From the NCBI RefSeq assembly GCF_016901775.1, contig NZ_JACJKW010000001.1, positions 62,001-126,000 of the forward strand: 64,000 nucleotides of DNA. The letters are read 5' to 3'. The notes beneath the pieces were generated by a model. The model was not told the origin of the DNA, searched no databases, and worked only from the letters and a program-made list of their open reading frames with translations. Origin of the DNA: Intestinimonas butyriciproducens. GTDB lineage: Bacteria > Bacillota > Clostridia > Oscillospirales > Butyricicoccaceae. The first letter of the stretch is position 1, and every line of letters begins with the position of its first letter. The position numbers were made by a program, and so were the translations under genes. Shown piece by piece: positions 33,592-41,816 of this stretch.

Positions 33592-34044
33592 ATGAATCAC
33601 ATTTTTGCCTGGATTCTGGCTCTCTTTCTTCCCCTGTCCGGCGCTCAAAGCCAGGAGAGTGCCGCCCCGGTCAGTGTTTCTCTTCCCGATTGGGGCATCA
33701 CCGTATATGCAGAGGATATCTGCTCCACCGGTCTGACCCTTTCCATCCACCAATCCGGCGGCCAGCCCACCGGCCAGCTGCAATTTGGCAGCGATTATAT
33801 CCTGGAACGGCTGGAAAAAGGCGCATGGCAGCCGGTACCGCCCACAGTCCAGGGTGAGATCGCCTGGGATTCCCTGGCCTATCTGGTAGCTGCGGATGGC
33901 GAATGCCAGCAGGAAGTCCTTTGGGAACCTCTTTACGGCAGCTTATCCTCCGGCACTTACCGAATCCGCAAGAGTTTTCAGGATTTCCGGGACACCGGCG
34001 ATTTTGATACCCAGACTCTGTCACTGGTATTTGAAATTGAGTAA
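33592..34044 (+). CDS. Secreted Ig-like-domain protein
   Basis: 150 residues from the ATG at 33592, after GGAGG. A signal peptide (IFAWILALFLPLSGAQS) precedes one compact beta domain of about 120 residues. The motif order LTLSIHQSGGQPTGQLQFG, DYILERLEKGAWQPV and LSSGTYRIRKSF resembles the bacterial Ig-like (Big_14-type) domain found alone in many Firmicute exported proteins. Role unknown. Structured element copy C follows directly. Confidence 0.75.
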   Translation: MNHIFAWILALFLPLSGAQSQESAAPVSVSLPDWGITVYAEDICSTGLTLSIHQSGGQPTGQLQFGSDYILERLEKGAWQPVPPTVQGEIAWDSLAYLVAADGECQQEVLWEPLYGSLSSGTYRIRKSFQDFRDTGDFDTQTLSLVFEIE

Positions 34045-34072
34045 AAAAAGCACTCCTGCCTGCAGGAGTGCT
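34044..34072 (+). terminator. Hairpin on the 5' side of element copy C (duplicated flank)
   Basis: AAAAAAGCACTCCTG, loop CCTG, CAGGAGTGCT, starting at the stop codon of the upstream gene. It is the same hairpin as at 34259-34292, but the T run has been replaced by GCGCGC. Confidence 0.75.
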
Positions 34073-34079
34073 GCGCGCA

Positions 34080-34258
34080 TCAAAAAAGTGGCTTCTGCCA
34101 CTTTTTTGAGTTTTTGCAGGGGTCTGCATGCACGCCTATGGCGCACACTTTCCCCTTGAGAAGTGCAAAAAGCCACCCGCAGGTCGCGGCTTTTTGCGAA
34201 TCAATAAGGGTAGAACACAGAATCCGCTTCCGCTATATCTGTTTTCCACAGCCTGTGC
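34080..34258 (+). repeat. Structured repeat element, copy C
   Basis: P1 34080-34109 (TCAAAAAAGTGGC/GCCACTTTTTTGA), P2 AGGGG/CCCCT, P3 TG-CA-CGCC/GGCG-CA, and P4 34165-34197 (GCAAAAAGCC/GGCTTTTTGC), where the inner stem is GCC/GGC instead of CCG/CGG in the other copies. The tail AAGGGTAGAAC is followed by GCTATATCTGTTTTCC, similar to copy D. Sense to the gene ending at 34044. Confidence 0.88.
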
Positions 34259-34292
34259 AAAAAAGCACTCCTGTTTACAGGAGTGCTTTTTT
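34259..34292. terminator. Terminator on the 3' side of element copy C (duplicated flank)
   Basis: AAAAAAGCACTCCTG, loop TTTA, CAGGAGTGCTTTTTT: the stem matches the hairpin at 34044-34072 exactly, with an intact T run. It also separates the convergent csoR gene. Confidence 0.9.
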
Positions 34293-34297
34293 GCATA

Positions 34298-34564
34298 TCA
34301 AAACACCGCTTTATCAAAAAGGGCCATCAGTTCATCGATTTTTTGCTGACTATCCTCTCCGGTTTCCAGGGACTGACGGACACAGTGCTGCAAATGGGCC
34401 TGGAGGATCTCCCGGTTCACCCGGTGCAGAATGGCCTGAGTGGCCATAATCTGATTGGAGATATCCATACAATACCGGTTCTCCTCCACCATTTTCAGGA
34501 TGCCATCCAGCTGGCCCCGGGCGGTCTTGAGCAGCCGCTCTACCTTTTGCCTCTCGGCCTGCAT
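34298..34564 (-). CDS. csoR: CsoR-type copper-sensing repressor
   Basis: 88 residues, all-helical CsoR/RcnR family. The copper ligands Cys32, His57 and Cys61 keep the C-x24-H-x3-C spacing of CsoR (ENRYCMD, QAHLQHC). It should release DNA on binding Cu(I). It follows copA with a TGATG stop/start overlap, so the repressor is the last gene of the operon it presumably controls. Confidence 0.92.
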   Translation of the reverse strand: MQAERQKVERLLKTARGQLDGILKMVEENRYCMDISNQIMATQAILHRVNREILQAHLQHCVRQSLETGEDSQQKIDELMALFDKAVF

Positions 34565-34770
34565 CAGCGGATCTCCGTGACGGTATAGCCGGCGTCGGTG
34601 ACAGCCTGGCGCAGGGTGTCATCGGACACAGGCTGGCTCATCTCCACCTGGGCCATACCCTTTTCCAGGTCCACTTCCACCTGGCAGCCAGGCAGAGCGC
34701 TGAGGGCGTTCTTCACATGCTTCACACAGTTGGGGCACATCATCCCCTGGATCATGATGGTCTTTTTCAT
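34564..34770 (-). CDS. Possible internal start producing a free CopZ-like chaperone
   Basis: Within copA, an ATG at 34770 begins MKKTIMIQGMMCPNCVKHVK and runs 68 residues to the shared stop, the normal length of CopZ. GCGAGGA lies eight bases upstream of it. This looks like a former copZ start still carrying its ribosome site, so a separate chaperone could be made from the same message. It is a prediction only; the fusion product is certain from the open frame. Confidence 0.4.
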   Translation of the reverse strand: MKKTIMIQGMMCPNCVKHVKNALSALPGCQVEVDLEKGMAQVEMSQPVSDDTLRQAVTDAGYTVTEIR

Positions 34771-37137
34771 GGATTTTTCCTCGCTTTCGTGATTTTGTTT
34801 ATTTTCTATACTATTTGTATTGATAATTTCAATTTCTTCTTGGGGCACAGCGGGCAATGCTTTCCCCTCAAACCGGGGACGGAAAAACTTCAGCCGCAGG
34901 GCATTGCTGACCACACACACCGAGCTCATGCTCATGGCAGCGGCGCCGAACATGGGGTTGAGCCGCAGGCCAAAGGCGGGATAGAGCACACCGGCGGCCA
35001 GAGGGATGCCGATGCTGTTATAGAGCAAAGCCCAGAAGAGGTTCTGCTTCACATTGCGGATGGTGGCCCGGGACAACTGAATGGCGGCGGGCACATCCAT
35101 CAGGTCGGAATGCATCAGCACCACATCGGCCGATTCGATGGCCACATCGGTACCGGCGCCAATGGCAATGCCCACATCGGCCCGGGCCAAGGCAGGGGCA
35201 TCGTTGATGCCGTCGCCCACCATAGCCACCTTATGCCCCTGCTCCTGGAGCTGGCGCACATGGCGTTCCTTGTCCTGGGGCATCACTCCGGCGATGACTT
35301 TCGTGATGCCAGCGGCTCTTCCGATGGCCTGGGCGGTGACCTGATTGTCCCCGGTGAGCATGACCACCTGAATGCCCATTTTCTCCAGTTCCTTTACCGC
35401 CTGGGGGCTGGTTTCCTTGATCACATCGGCCACGGCGATCAATCCTATGATACGGCCCTTCCAGGCAAAATACAAGGGGGTATTCCCCTTCTGAGCCAGC
35501 TTTTCACCGGCCTGGGCCAGATCTCCCGGCTCAATCCCCTCTTCCTGCATCAGCAGGAGGTTTCCGGCCAGGGCAGTTTCTCCCTGAAGCTTCCCCTTGG
35601 CGCCCCGGCCCGACAGGGCGGCAAATTCCTCCACCGGCACAGGACAAATCCCCTTTTCACCGGTATACACCAGCACCGCTTCGGCCAGGGGGTGCTCCGA
35701 AGGCCGCTCCAGGGCGGCGGCCAGCTGCAAAAGTTCCTCTTCCGCCACACCGGGAGCGGGAATGACCTGGGTCACCTGGGGTTTTCCCTTTGTAACGGTA
35801 CCCGTTTTGTCCAACACCACAGTATCCACTGTGCGGGCGATCTCCAAGGCCTGGGCTGAACGGACCAGAATGCCCTGCTCGGCCCCCTTGCCGGTTCCCA
35901 CCATAATGGCGGTGGGAGTGGCCAGGCCCAGGGCACAGGGGCAGGAGATCACCAGTACGCCGATGCCCATGGACATGGCAAATTCAAAAGTCTTTCCCAT
36001 GAGCAGCCAGACGGCAAAGGTCAGAAGGGCAATGCCGATTACCGCAGGCACAAAGACGCCGCTGACCTTGTCGGCCAATTTGGCGATGGGCGCTTTGCTG
36101 GCCCCGGCTTCTTCCACCAGGCGGATGATCTGCTGAAGAGCAGTATCCTGCCCCACTTTGTCGGCCCGGAACTTAAAAAAGCCTGTCTTGTTGATGGAAG
36201 CTCCGGTGACCCGGTCCCCAGGCCCCTTTTCCACCGGGATACTCTCCCCGGTGAGAGCCGACTCGTCGATGGCGGTGGTACCCTCTGTGATGACACCGTC
36301 CACCGGCAGGCTCTGTCCCGGCCGCACCACCAGAATATCCCCGGCCTGCACCTGCTCCACCGGGATCTCCACTTCCTGTCCATCCCGTTCCACCGTGGCG
36401 GTTTTGGGCGCCAGATCCATCAGCTTTGTGATGGCCTCCGAGGTTTTGCCTTTGCTGCGGCTCTCCAAAAATTTGCCCAGGGTGATCAGAGCCAGGATCA
36501 TGGCCGAAGTTTCAAAATACAGATCCATGGAATATTGGTGGACCATATGGCTGTCCCCATGGCCCAGACCCCAGCCGATCTTATAAATGGCATAGACTCC
36601 ATAGACGATGGCGGCTGTGCTGCCAATGGCGATGAGGGAGTCCATATTGGGACTGCGCCGGGCCAAAGTCTTGAACCCATTGATAAAATACTTCCGATTC
36701 ACATAGGCCACCGGCAGACAAAGAAGGAACTGGGTAAAGGCATAGGTAAGCGCGTTTTCCTCTCCCAGGAAAAAAGCAGGCAGCGGCCAGGACATCATAT
36801 GCCCCATAGCCAGGTAAAACAGGGGGATCATAAAGACAAAGGAAAGGATGAGCCGCACCTTTACCTTCCGTGTCTCCTCATTGGCCTGATCCACTGCACT
36901 CTGGCGGGGTGCTTCCCCGGCCGAAGCCGCAGGCAGGCTGGCGCCATAACCGCCCTTTTCCACCGCTTTGATGATCTCCTCTGGGGTGACCGTCTTTTCA
37001 TCATAGTCCACCACCATGGAATTGGCCAGCAGGTTCACATTGACATCGCTCACGCCCTCCAACTTCCGCACGCTTTTGTCCACATGGGCGGAACAGGCCG
37101 AACAGGTCATGCCGGTTACATTGAATTTGGTTTTCAT
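34564..37137 (-). CDS. copA: Copper-exporting P1B-type ATPase with a CopZ-like chaperone domain fused at the C-terminus
   Basis: 857 residues. The start is set at the ATG at 37137, nine bases after GGGAGGGG; an ATG six bases earlier is too close to that site. N-terminal metal-binding domain GMTCSACSAHV, then six-plus membrane helices with ISCPCALGLATP (the CPC Cu site), phosphorylation site LDKTGTVTKG, EHPLAEAV and MVGDGINDAPALA. After the last helix an Asn/Glu-rich linker of about 25 residues leads to a second HMA domain (GMMCPNCVKHV) of exactly CopZ size. The operon with csoR and the operator upstream point to copper efflux. Confidence 0.95.
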   Translation of the reverse strand: MKTKFNVTGMTCSACSAHVDKSVRKLEGVSDVNVNLLANSMVVDYDEKTVTPEEIIKAVEKGGYGASLPAASAGEAPRQSAVDQANEETRKVKVRLILSFVFMIPLFYLAMGHMMSWPLPAFFLGEENALTYAFTQFLLCLPVAYVNRKYFINGFKTLARRSPNMDSLIAIGSTAAIVYGVYAIYKIGWGLGHGDSHMVHQYSMDLYFETSAMILALITLGKFLESRSKGKTSEAITKLMDLAPKTATVERDGQEVEIPVEQVQAGDILVVRPGQSLPVDGVITEGTTAIDESALTGESIPVEKGPGDRVTGASINKTGFFKFRADKVGQDTALQQIIRLVEEAGASKAPIAKLADKVSGVFVPAVIGIALLTFAVWLLMGKTFEFAMSMGIGVLVISCPCALGLATPTAIMVGTGKGAEQGILVRSAQALEIARTVDTVVLDKTGTVTKGKPQVTQVIPAPGVAEEELLQLAAALERPSEHPLAEAVLVYTGEKGICPVPVEEFAALSGRGAKGKLQGETALAGNLLLMQEEGIEPGDLAQAGEKLAQKGNTPLYFAWKGRIIGLIAVADVIKETSPQAVKELEKMGIQVVMLTGDNQVTAQAIGRAAGITKVIAGVMPQDKERHVRQLQEQGHKVAMVGDGINDAPALARADVGIAIGAGTDVAIESADVVLMHSDLMDVPAAIQLSRATIRNVKQNLFWALLYNSIGIPLAAGVLYPAFGLRLNPMFGAAAMSMSSVCVVSNALRLKFFRPRFEGKALPAVPQEEIEIINTNSIENKQNHESEEKSMKKTIMIQGMMCPNCVKHVKNALSALPGCQVEVDLEKGMAQVEMSQPVSDDTLRQAVTDAGYTVTEIR

Positions 37138-37185
37138 TCCCATACTCCCCTCCCAACGGATTCCCGGGGGAACTGAGAACACCCC

Positions 37186-37199
37186 ACCCCCCGGGGGGT
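37186..37199. promoter_or_regulatory. CsoR operator-like GC palindrome
   Basis: ACCCCCCGGGGGGT, flanked by TAT, the A/T-C-G pattern of CsoR operators such as the ATACCC...GGGTAT type. It lies just downstream of the copA -10, where bound repressor would block initiation. Confidence 0.75.
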
Positions 37200-37205
37200 A
37201 TCTAT

Positions 37206-37235
37206 ATTGTATACAGATTTGCTCCTCTTTGTCAA
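37206..37235 (-). promoter_or_regulatory. copA-csoR promoter
   Basis: Minus-strand TTGACA (37230-37235), 18-base spacer, TACAAT (37206-37211), directly upstream of the CsoR-like operator. Confidence 0.7.
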
Positions 37236-37300
37236 GAGAAGTTTTTCTTTTCATTTCCCCGGAAAAGTTTTATCATAATGGGAGACAGGGAGGTGGGGAT

Positions 37301-38146
37301 ATGAAAGCAAAAATCAAACAGGTATTTTCCCATATCCGCCGTCCTTTCCTGCTGCTTTTTCTGCCCACCATCCTGATCCTTGCCGCACTGATTGCAAGGG
37401 AAAACTGGCCCGGCCTACCCCAGGGCGTTCACCGGAAATCCTGGCTCACAGCCGGAGATTTCTCCATCGTGGCATACACCGACCGGCAGGGAAACCGGTA
37501 TCTGGACCTTTGCCTCACCCAGGATGGGAGGCAAAGGGTTTTGGTCAACCGGGTCTATGCCTACCGTCTGGATAAAGACACCCTCTATGTGAAAGGCGTC
37601 AGCGGTGCGGCTGCCGCCCATTGGCAGGAGGGCACCTGCCGGCTGTATACCGGTAAACACTATCCCCGCTATGCCAAAGCCTGGAGCGGCGTCACTTTGG
37701 TCCATGACCTGCGGCTTTTTCCCCTGGCCGAATACAACAAACTGATTTCCCTCACGCCCCAATACCAGGCCTTTCCCGCCGCCCCCTGTGTGGCCCCCTT
37801 TGGTTCGGGCCGCTTCCGCATAGAAGAAGTCACCGGCCAGGATGGCTTCCGCCGCCTGCAGCTGGTGGATGTCCAAGCCCGGGAGCTGAATATCGGCTAT
37901 ACCGTCCGCCTTTTGCGGGATGTGGAGAGTTTTCTTATTCTGAACGGCGTGCTCTATGCCCGATCGGAAGAGGGTTATGCCCGGCTCCAGCTGGAAGGGG
38001 AGCAATATCTGATGTGCTATAACGACTACGGAAGCAAAATCTATTTTTCCACCCTTCCCGACATTCAGGTGGAACGGGATTTTTCTTCCCTCTCTCCTTC
38101 GCAGCAGGAGATTTTAAAAAATCTCCCCGCCGCCGGTCGAAGCTAA
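37301..38146 (+). CDS. Membrane-anchored DUF5050-like or beta-rich protein of unknown function
   Basis: 281 residues from the ATG at 37301 with GGGAGGTGGGG upstream. One N-terminal membrane span (FLLLFLPTILILAALIA, about residues 15-31) is followed by an outer domain with regularly spaced aromatic strands (FSIVAYTDRQGNRYLDLCL, RVLVNRVYAYRLDKDTLYV). This suggests a beta-propeller-like fold, but I do not recognise the family with confidence. It is transcribed alone towards a strong bidirectional terminator. Confidence 0.65.
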   Translation: MKAKIKQVFSHIRRPFLLLFLPTILILAALIARENWPGLPQGVHRKSWLTAGDFSIVAYTDRQGNRYLDLCLTQDGRQRVLVNRVYAYRLDKDTLYVKGVSGAAAAHWQEGTCRLYTGKHYPRYAKAWSGVTLVHDLRLFPLAEYNKLISLTPQYQAFPAAPCVAPFGSGRFRIEEVTGQDGFRRLQLVDVQARELNIGYTVRLLRDVESFLILNGVLYARSEEGYARLQLEGEQYLMCYNDYGSKIYFSTLPDIQVERDFSSLSPSQQEILKNLPAAGRS

Positions 38147-38147
38147 C

Positions 38148-38181
38148 AAAAGCCGGTCTGCCAAAGCAGACCGGCTTTTGT
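38148..38181. terminator. Bidirectional terminator
   Basis: AAAAGCCGGTCTGC, loop CAAA, GCAGACCGGCTTTT between convergent genes. Confidence 0.93.
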
Positions 38182-39020
38182 TATTCTCCCATTTTGCGCC
38201 GTTTGAATTCCTGCATCAATTCCTGGGCAATGCTGATGCGGGATACCGGCGGGGGCAATTCCTCCGGTGATACCCATTTGGCCTCGGCGATCTCCTTCTT
38301 GTCCGGATGCAGCTGGGCATCTCCCTCCACCCGGGCAAAGAAGCCCAGCATCATCGATTCGGAAAAGGGCCATGGCTGGCTGTTGTAATACTGCACATCG
38401 GTGACTTTGAGTCCCACTTCTTCCCGTACTTCCCGGCGGACGGTATCCTCCAGCGACTCGCCAAATTCCACGAATCCCGCAATCAGACCGTAGCGGCCCG
38501 GAGGGCTGCTGGCGTTGCGGGCCAGCAGCAGCTTCCCTTCATTTTCCACTGCCACGATAATGGCGGGATTGATCCGGGGATAGACCACATTGCCGCATGC
38601 GGAACAGATCACCGCCCGCTCATCCCCTTTCAGCTCCATGGGTTTTCCGCAACGGCCGCAGAACTGGTTGACCCGGAACCACCGGTACAGATGCCAGCCT
38701 TCCATACCGGCAAACAAAGTTACCTGATCCTTCACTGTACGCAGCACCTGGGTGCTCTGCCAGCAAAGTCCCGGTACATCTCCCACTCCGTGGGGATGCC
38801 AGAACCCAAAATACCGGGTCTTGTCCACCGAAAACAGATAGATGGCCTCCATAGCTGCCTGCTGTGGCAGCTGGCAGGCCCGGGGCAAAGCGTAGTCCCC
38901 CTCACCCACCGGCTGCAGCAGCACATGGCTGCCATTGTAACAAAGCAGCACATCCTCCGGATGGATGGCATCTTTGAAAAACACATTGCTGAACCGATGG
39001 GGGGCAATATCCTGAAACAT
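38181..39020 (-). CDS. nudC: NAD(+) diphosphatase / deNADding enzyme NudC (Nudix)
   Basis: 279 residues from the ATG at 39020, nine bases after AAGGAG. N-terminal NUDIX-like region, a zinc ribbon CGRCGKPM...CSACG near residues 122-142, then the Nudix box GFVEFGESLEDTVRREV continuing REEVG, and the NudC signature SQPWPFSES. NudC cleaves NAD(H) and removes NAD caps from RNA. A VOC gene is 15 bases upstream. Confidence 0.92.
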   Translation of the reverse strand: MFQDIAPHRFSNVFFKDAIHPEDVLLCYNGSHVLLQPVGEGDYALPRACQLPQQAAMEAIYLFSVDKTRYFGFWHPHGVGDVPGLCWQSTQVLRTVKDQVTLFAGMEGWHLYRWFRVNQFCGRCGKPMELKGDERAVICSACGNVVYPRINPAIIVAVENEGKLLLARNASSPPGRYGLIAGFVEFGESLEDTVRREVREEVGLKVTDVQYYNSQPWPFSESMMLGFFARVEGDAQLHPDKKEIAEAKWVSPEELPPPVSRISIAQELMQEFKRRKMGE

Positions 39021-39035
39021 AGCCAAAAGCTCCTT

Positions 39036-39431
39036 TTATTCCTTTTCTTCCATCAATTCCACCAGCTCCCCAGCACGGCCCTGGAAAAAGGCAATGCGCA
39101 CCGGAAAGGGCGGCTGGGAGGGCAGCAGTTTGTCCTGAGGCTCCATGGTGATGGGGCAGCCCTCTTGCCGCACCAGTTCCACCCATTCATCCACACCGGT
39201 AACCGCCAACGCCACATGGGGAATGGGCCCCGGCGCCTCACCGCTTCCATCGGCCATGATCTCCAGAATACCGGCGCCGGTATCCACCATGCAGGCGCTC
39301 TTCTCCCCCTGTCCCCACCGGCGTATCACCGGCATGCCGAACACCCGGGTGTAAAATTCCACAGCCTGCTCCATTTTTTCCAGCGACGGCGCCTTGATGC
39401 ACACATGATGGATTCCCTTCAGACTTTTCAT
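39036..39431 (-). CDS. VOC/glyoxalase-superfamily protein
   Basis: 131 residues from the ATG at 39431 after GGAGG. The paired beta-alpha-beta-beta-beta modules start with GIHHVCIKAPSLEKM and later PHVALAVTGVDEWVELV; His11 and Glu near the C-terminus could bind metal. It may be a methylmalonyl-CoA epimerase-like or lactoylglutathione lyase-like protein; the substrate is not evident. It is probably cotranscribed with nudC. Confidence 0.85.
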   Translation of the reverse strand: MKSLKGIHHVCIKAPSLEKMEQAVEFYTRVFGMPVIRRWGQGEKSACMVDTGAGILEIMADGSGEAPGPIPHVALAVTGVDEWVELVRQEGCPITMEPQDKLLPSQPPFPVRIAFFQGRAGELVELMEEKE

Positions 39432-39631
39432 CTTCACAAAACCTCCGCTCCCTTTTCAATGGATTGCTTTCATTGTTACACTACCACATTTCTCTCCCTG
39501 CCGCAAGGACACCCAGGAAAAGAATGGAGAAAAGCGATGATTTTCCACCCTTGCGGCTTTTCCTTCCAGGCATTATAATAAAAGCAACAAGTTGCAACTT
39601 TATGGCTTTTGCAAATAAGGAGGTCCTTTCT

Positions 39632-40102
39632 ATGCCCATATTGAACGATCTGAGCAAAAAACTCTCTGAAGTGGCCCAGACCACCGTACAGGTCTCCAGG
39701 GAGCTGGCCGGCAGTGCCAAGGCCACCCTGGCCATTTCCGCCGAAGAGCGGGAGATCGAAAAGGCTTATCGGGCCCTGGGCCAGTGGTATTATTCCACCA
39801 AAGGGGAAAACCCGGAAGAAGCCGCAGAATTTATGGAGACCGTGGACACTTCCCTGCGGAAAATCCGGGAGATCCGCCAGGAGGCCGAAGCCGCCAAAAC
39901 CGCCGCTTCCCAGCCTGTGCCCATGATCGCCTGTCCGGCCTGCGGCACCATGATGGAAGAAGGCACCCGTTTCTGCCCCTCCTGCGGTGCCATGATGCCC
40001 ACCCCGGAGATTATCCAGCGGGAAGAGCGTATCTGCCAAAACTGTGGTGCTCTGGCCCATGGGCCCTATTGTTCCCAGTGCGGAGCCCGTGTGGAGCCGT
40101 AG
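39632..40102 (+). CDS. Zinc-ribbon protein
   Basis: 156 residues from the ATG at 39632 with AAGGAGG upstream. The N-terminal 90 residues are a long charged helix (ISAEEREIEKAYRALGQWYY; REIRQEAEAAKTAAS). The C-terminus has two zinc ribbons: CPACG-x10-CPSCG near residues 108-126 and CQNCG-x8-CSQCG near 138-152. Such proteins are cytosolic and of unknown role. It stands alone. Confidence 0.8.
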   Translation: MPILNDLSKKLSEVAQTTVQVSRELAGSAKATLAISAEEREIEKAYRALGQWYYSTKGENPEEAAEFMETVDTSLRKIREIRQEAEAAKTAASQPVPMIACPACGTMMEEGTRFCPSCGAMMPTPEIIQREERICQNCGALAHGPYCSQCGARVEP

Positions 40103-40114
40103 TTTTTCCAGCGC

Positions 40115-40167
40115 AAAAAAGCGTGATCTTTCTCCCCTTCTCCGGGGAGAGGATCGCGCTTTTTTTG
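40115..40167 (+). terminator. Terminator after the zinc-ribbon gene
   Basis: AAAAAAGCGTGATC, an inner CTCCCC/GGGGAG extension, GATCGCGCTTTTTTT. Confidence 0.92.
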
Positions 40168-40220
40168 TTTTACTTTTCCCCTTCTTTTTTCCTGGTGCTG
40201 GTTATTTTGAAAGAATATAT

Positions 40221-40248
40221 TTGATTTTTCTCAAAATAATGGTACAAT
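40221..40248 (+). promoter_or_regulatory. Probable promoter for the DUF3298-like lipoprotein
   Basis: TTGATT (40221-40226), 16-base spacer, TACAAT (40243-40248) in an A/T-rich stretch. Confidence 0.5.
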
Positions 40249-40317
40249 AGCCAAATGATAAAAATTGCGAAATCTTTTTGCCGCGCCGGCATTTCTCCGG
40301 CGGGAAAGGAGGCTGCT

Positions 40318-41370
40318 ATGAAGTCCATGGCCGCCCTCTGTCTGTGCTGTCTTTTTCTTTTGCCTTTTTGCGGCTGTACCGTTCCGCAAAACAAGGGGGA
40401 TTCTCCTCTTTCTGCTGAAACGGCTGCCCCTTCTTCCCAACTGTCCCTCAGCGCCGATGGCCCTGTGACCATTCAGAGCAAATGCCAGAAGCAGGAGGTG
40501 CGCGACGGGGAAGGAACCCTGCTGGCCACCATCTCCCACAGCCATCCGGTGCTTCTGGGCAGCACCAAAGGGATTGCCTCTCTCAACCAGCTTTTTGAAA
40601 AGGACGAGGAAGAGTATCTGGCCAGTGCCGCCCACAACTGGCAGGCTCAGGCCGAAGAGGATAAACAGCTTCTGGGAGAAAGCTTTCAGCCCTATACCAT
40701 CGAAAGCTCCTATGAGATCACTTACAACAATGCCGGCCTTCTGAGCATTCTGCGCACCGAATACCAGAACACCAATGGTCCCTACCCCACTCTCCGCCGT
40801 CTCAGCGGCACCTATCTCACCTCTTCCGGCCAGTCCCTCTCCCTGGATCAGATCCTGGCCGGCGACAAGCAGACCGTATCCCAGCAGGTGGTGAACCATT
40901 TCACCCAACTGATCCAAAGCGATCCCCAGCAGTTTTATCCCAATGCCCAGGACATTTTGCCCGATCTCATCAGCCAGGTGGGTTTTTATCTGTCCGGGGA
41001 CCAGATCTGCCTCTACCTGCCTCAGGAGACCATTGCCGTCCGGGCCTATGGCTTCCCGGAGGTCTCTCTTCCCTATGACCAGCAGGATCTGTTTGCCACT
41101 CCCATTCCCACAGTGAATATGGACGCCCAATATTTAAAAACCGCCATGCGCCTTCTCTATGAAAAGGTGGTGCCCCAGCTTCCTCAGGATGAGCGCACCG
41201 GCATCCGCATGGTCTCGGAAGGAGAAGGTGATGCAGGCGGTGAGCCCATCTATATCATCCGTCTGTATCTGCCCCCGGAGGAAACGGTGGGCCGCTATGG
41301 CGTGGGGCAGCAAACCGGCGCCATTTATGTACAGGAAAAAACCGGCGCCTACACCCTTTTCTCCCCATAA
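40318..41370 (+). CDS. DUF3298/RsiV-like lipoprotein
   Basis: 350 residues from the ATG at 40318 with AAAGGAGG. A lipoprotein signal ends LLPFCGCT. The body contains the PdaC/DUF4163-like and DUF3298 pattern: YEITYNNAGLLSILRTEYQNTNG, SLDQILAGDKQTVSQQVVN, and an LPQETIAVRAYGFPEVSLPY-type strand near the end. Such domains occur in anti-sigma factors and in secreted deacetylases; no catalytic domain is present here. It is exposed on the outer membrane face. Confidence 0.75.
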   Translation: MKSMAALCLCCLFLLPFCGCTVPQNKGDSPLSAETAAPSSQLSLSADGPVTIQSKCQKQEVRDGEGTLLATISHSHPVLLGSTKGIASLNQLFEKDEEEYLASAAHNWQAQAEEDKQLLGESFQPYTIESSYEITYNNAGLLSILRTEYQNTNGPYPTLRRLSGTYLTSSGQSLSLDQILAGDKQTVSQQVVNHFTQLIQSDPQQFYPNAQDILPDLISQVGFYLSGDQICLYLPQETIAVRAYGFPEVSLPYDQQDLFATPIPTVNMDAQYLKTAMRLLYEKVVPQLPQDERTGIRMVSEGEGDAGGEPIYIIRLYLPPEETVGRYGVGQQTGAIYVQEKTGAYTLFSP

Positions 41371-41376
41371 CTGCAC

Positions 41377-41409
41377 AAAAAAACCGTGGAATCTCTTCCA
41401 CGGTTTTTT
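41377..41409. terminator. Bidirectional terminator
   Basis: AAAAAAACCGTGGAA, loop TCTC, TTCCACGGTTTTTT between convergent genes. Confidence 0.92.
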
Positions 41410-41415
41410 GTTTTA

Positions 41416-41793
41416 TTACTGCTGCCCAGGTGTTTCTTCCTGGGGAGAACAAATGGGCTGGGGGTACCGGTAGACCGGCATGGACTGGGTCTGCTCCATA
41501 TCCCCGCCGGACACAGGCTGTGCAGGCTGGGCCTTGGCCACTTCCCGCCGCAGCATCCGGGCCAGATAACCGATGATGGCAAAACCGCCCCAGAAGAAAA
41601 ATGCTCCCAACAGCTCATCGTCCATCTCATGCATCAGATACCACAGGCTGTCCGATGCGGGCATCCGCAGGGCCATCATCACCAGAGCCGCTGTGGTCAG
41701 GCAGGCGGCGGCCAGCAGCAGGAAAGACAGGATCCGCAGCACACCGGCAGCCAGTTCCACCAGGTTGAGAGAAATACGCACTTCTTGTTTCAT
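41416..41793 (-). CDS. Small two-span membrane protein of unknown function
   Basis: 125 residues. Two membrane segments (about 17-42, GVLRILSFLLLAAACLTTAALVMMA region, and 61-79, LGAFFFWGGFAIIGYLARML), then a Pro/Gln-rich cytosolic tail (VSGGDMEQTQSMPVYRYPQP). It is the last gene of the minus-strand PepSY group, 23 bases after the preceding stop. No family recognised. Confidence 0.68.
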   Translation of the reverse strand: MKQEVRISLNLVELAAGVLRILSFLLLAAACLTTAALVMMALRMPASDSLWYLMHEMDDELLGAFFFWGGFAIIGYLARMLRREVAKAQPAQPVSGGDMEQTQSMPVYRYPQPICSPQEETPGQQ

Positions 41794-41816
41794 TTCATTA
41801 CCTCCGCTTCAAGGGA

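Noticed and set aside
34114-34449. ORF MQGSACTPMAHTFPLR across element C
   Set aside because: Same reason as for element D; it also crosses a strong terminator and enters csoR in antisense.
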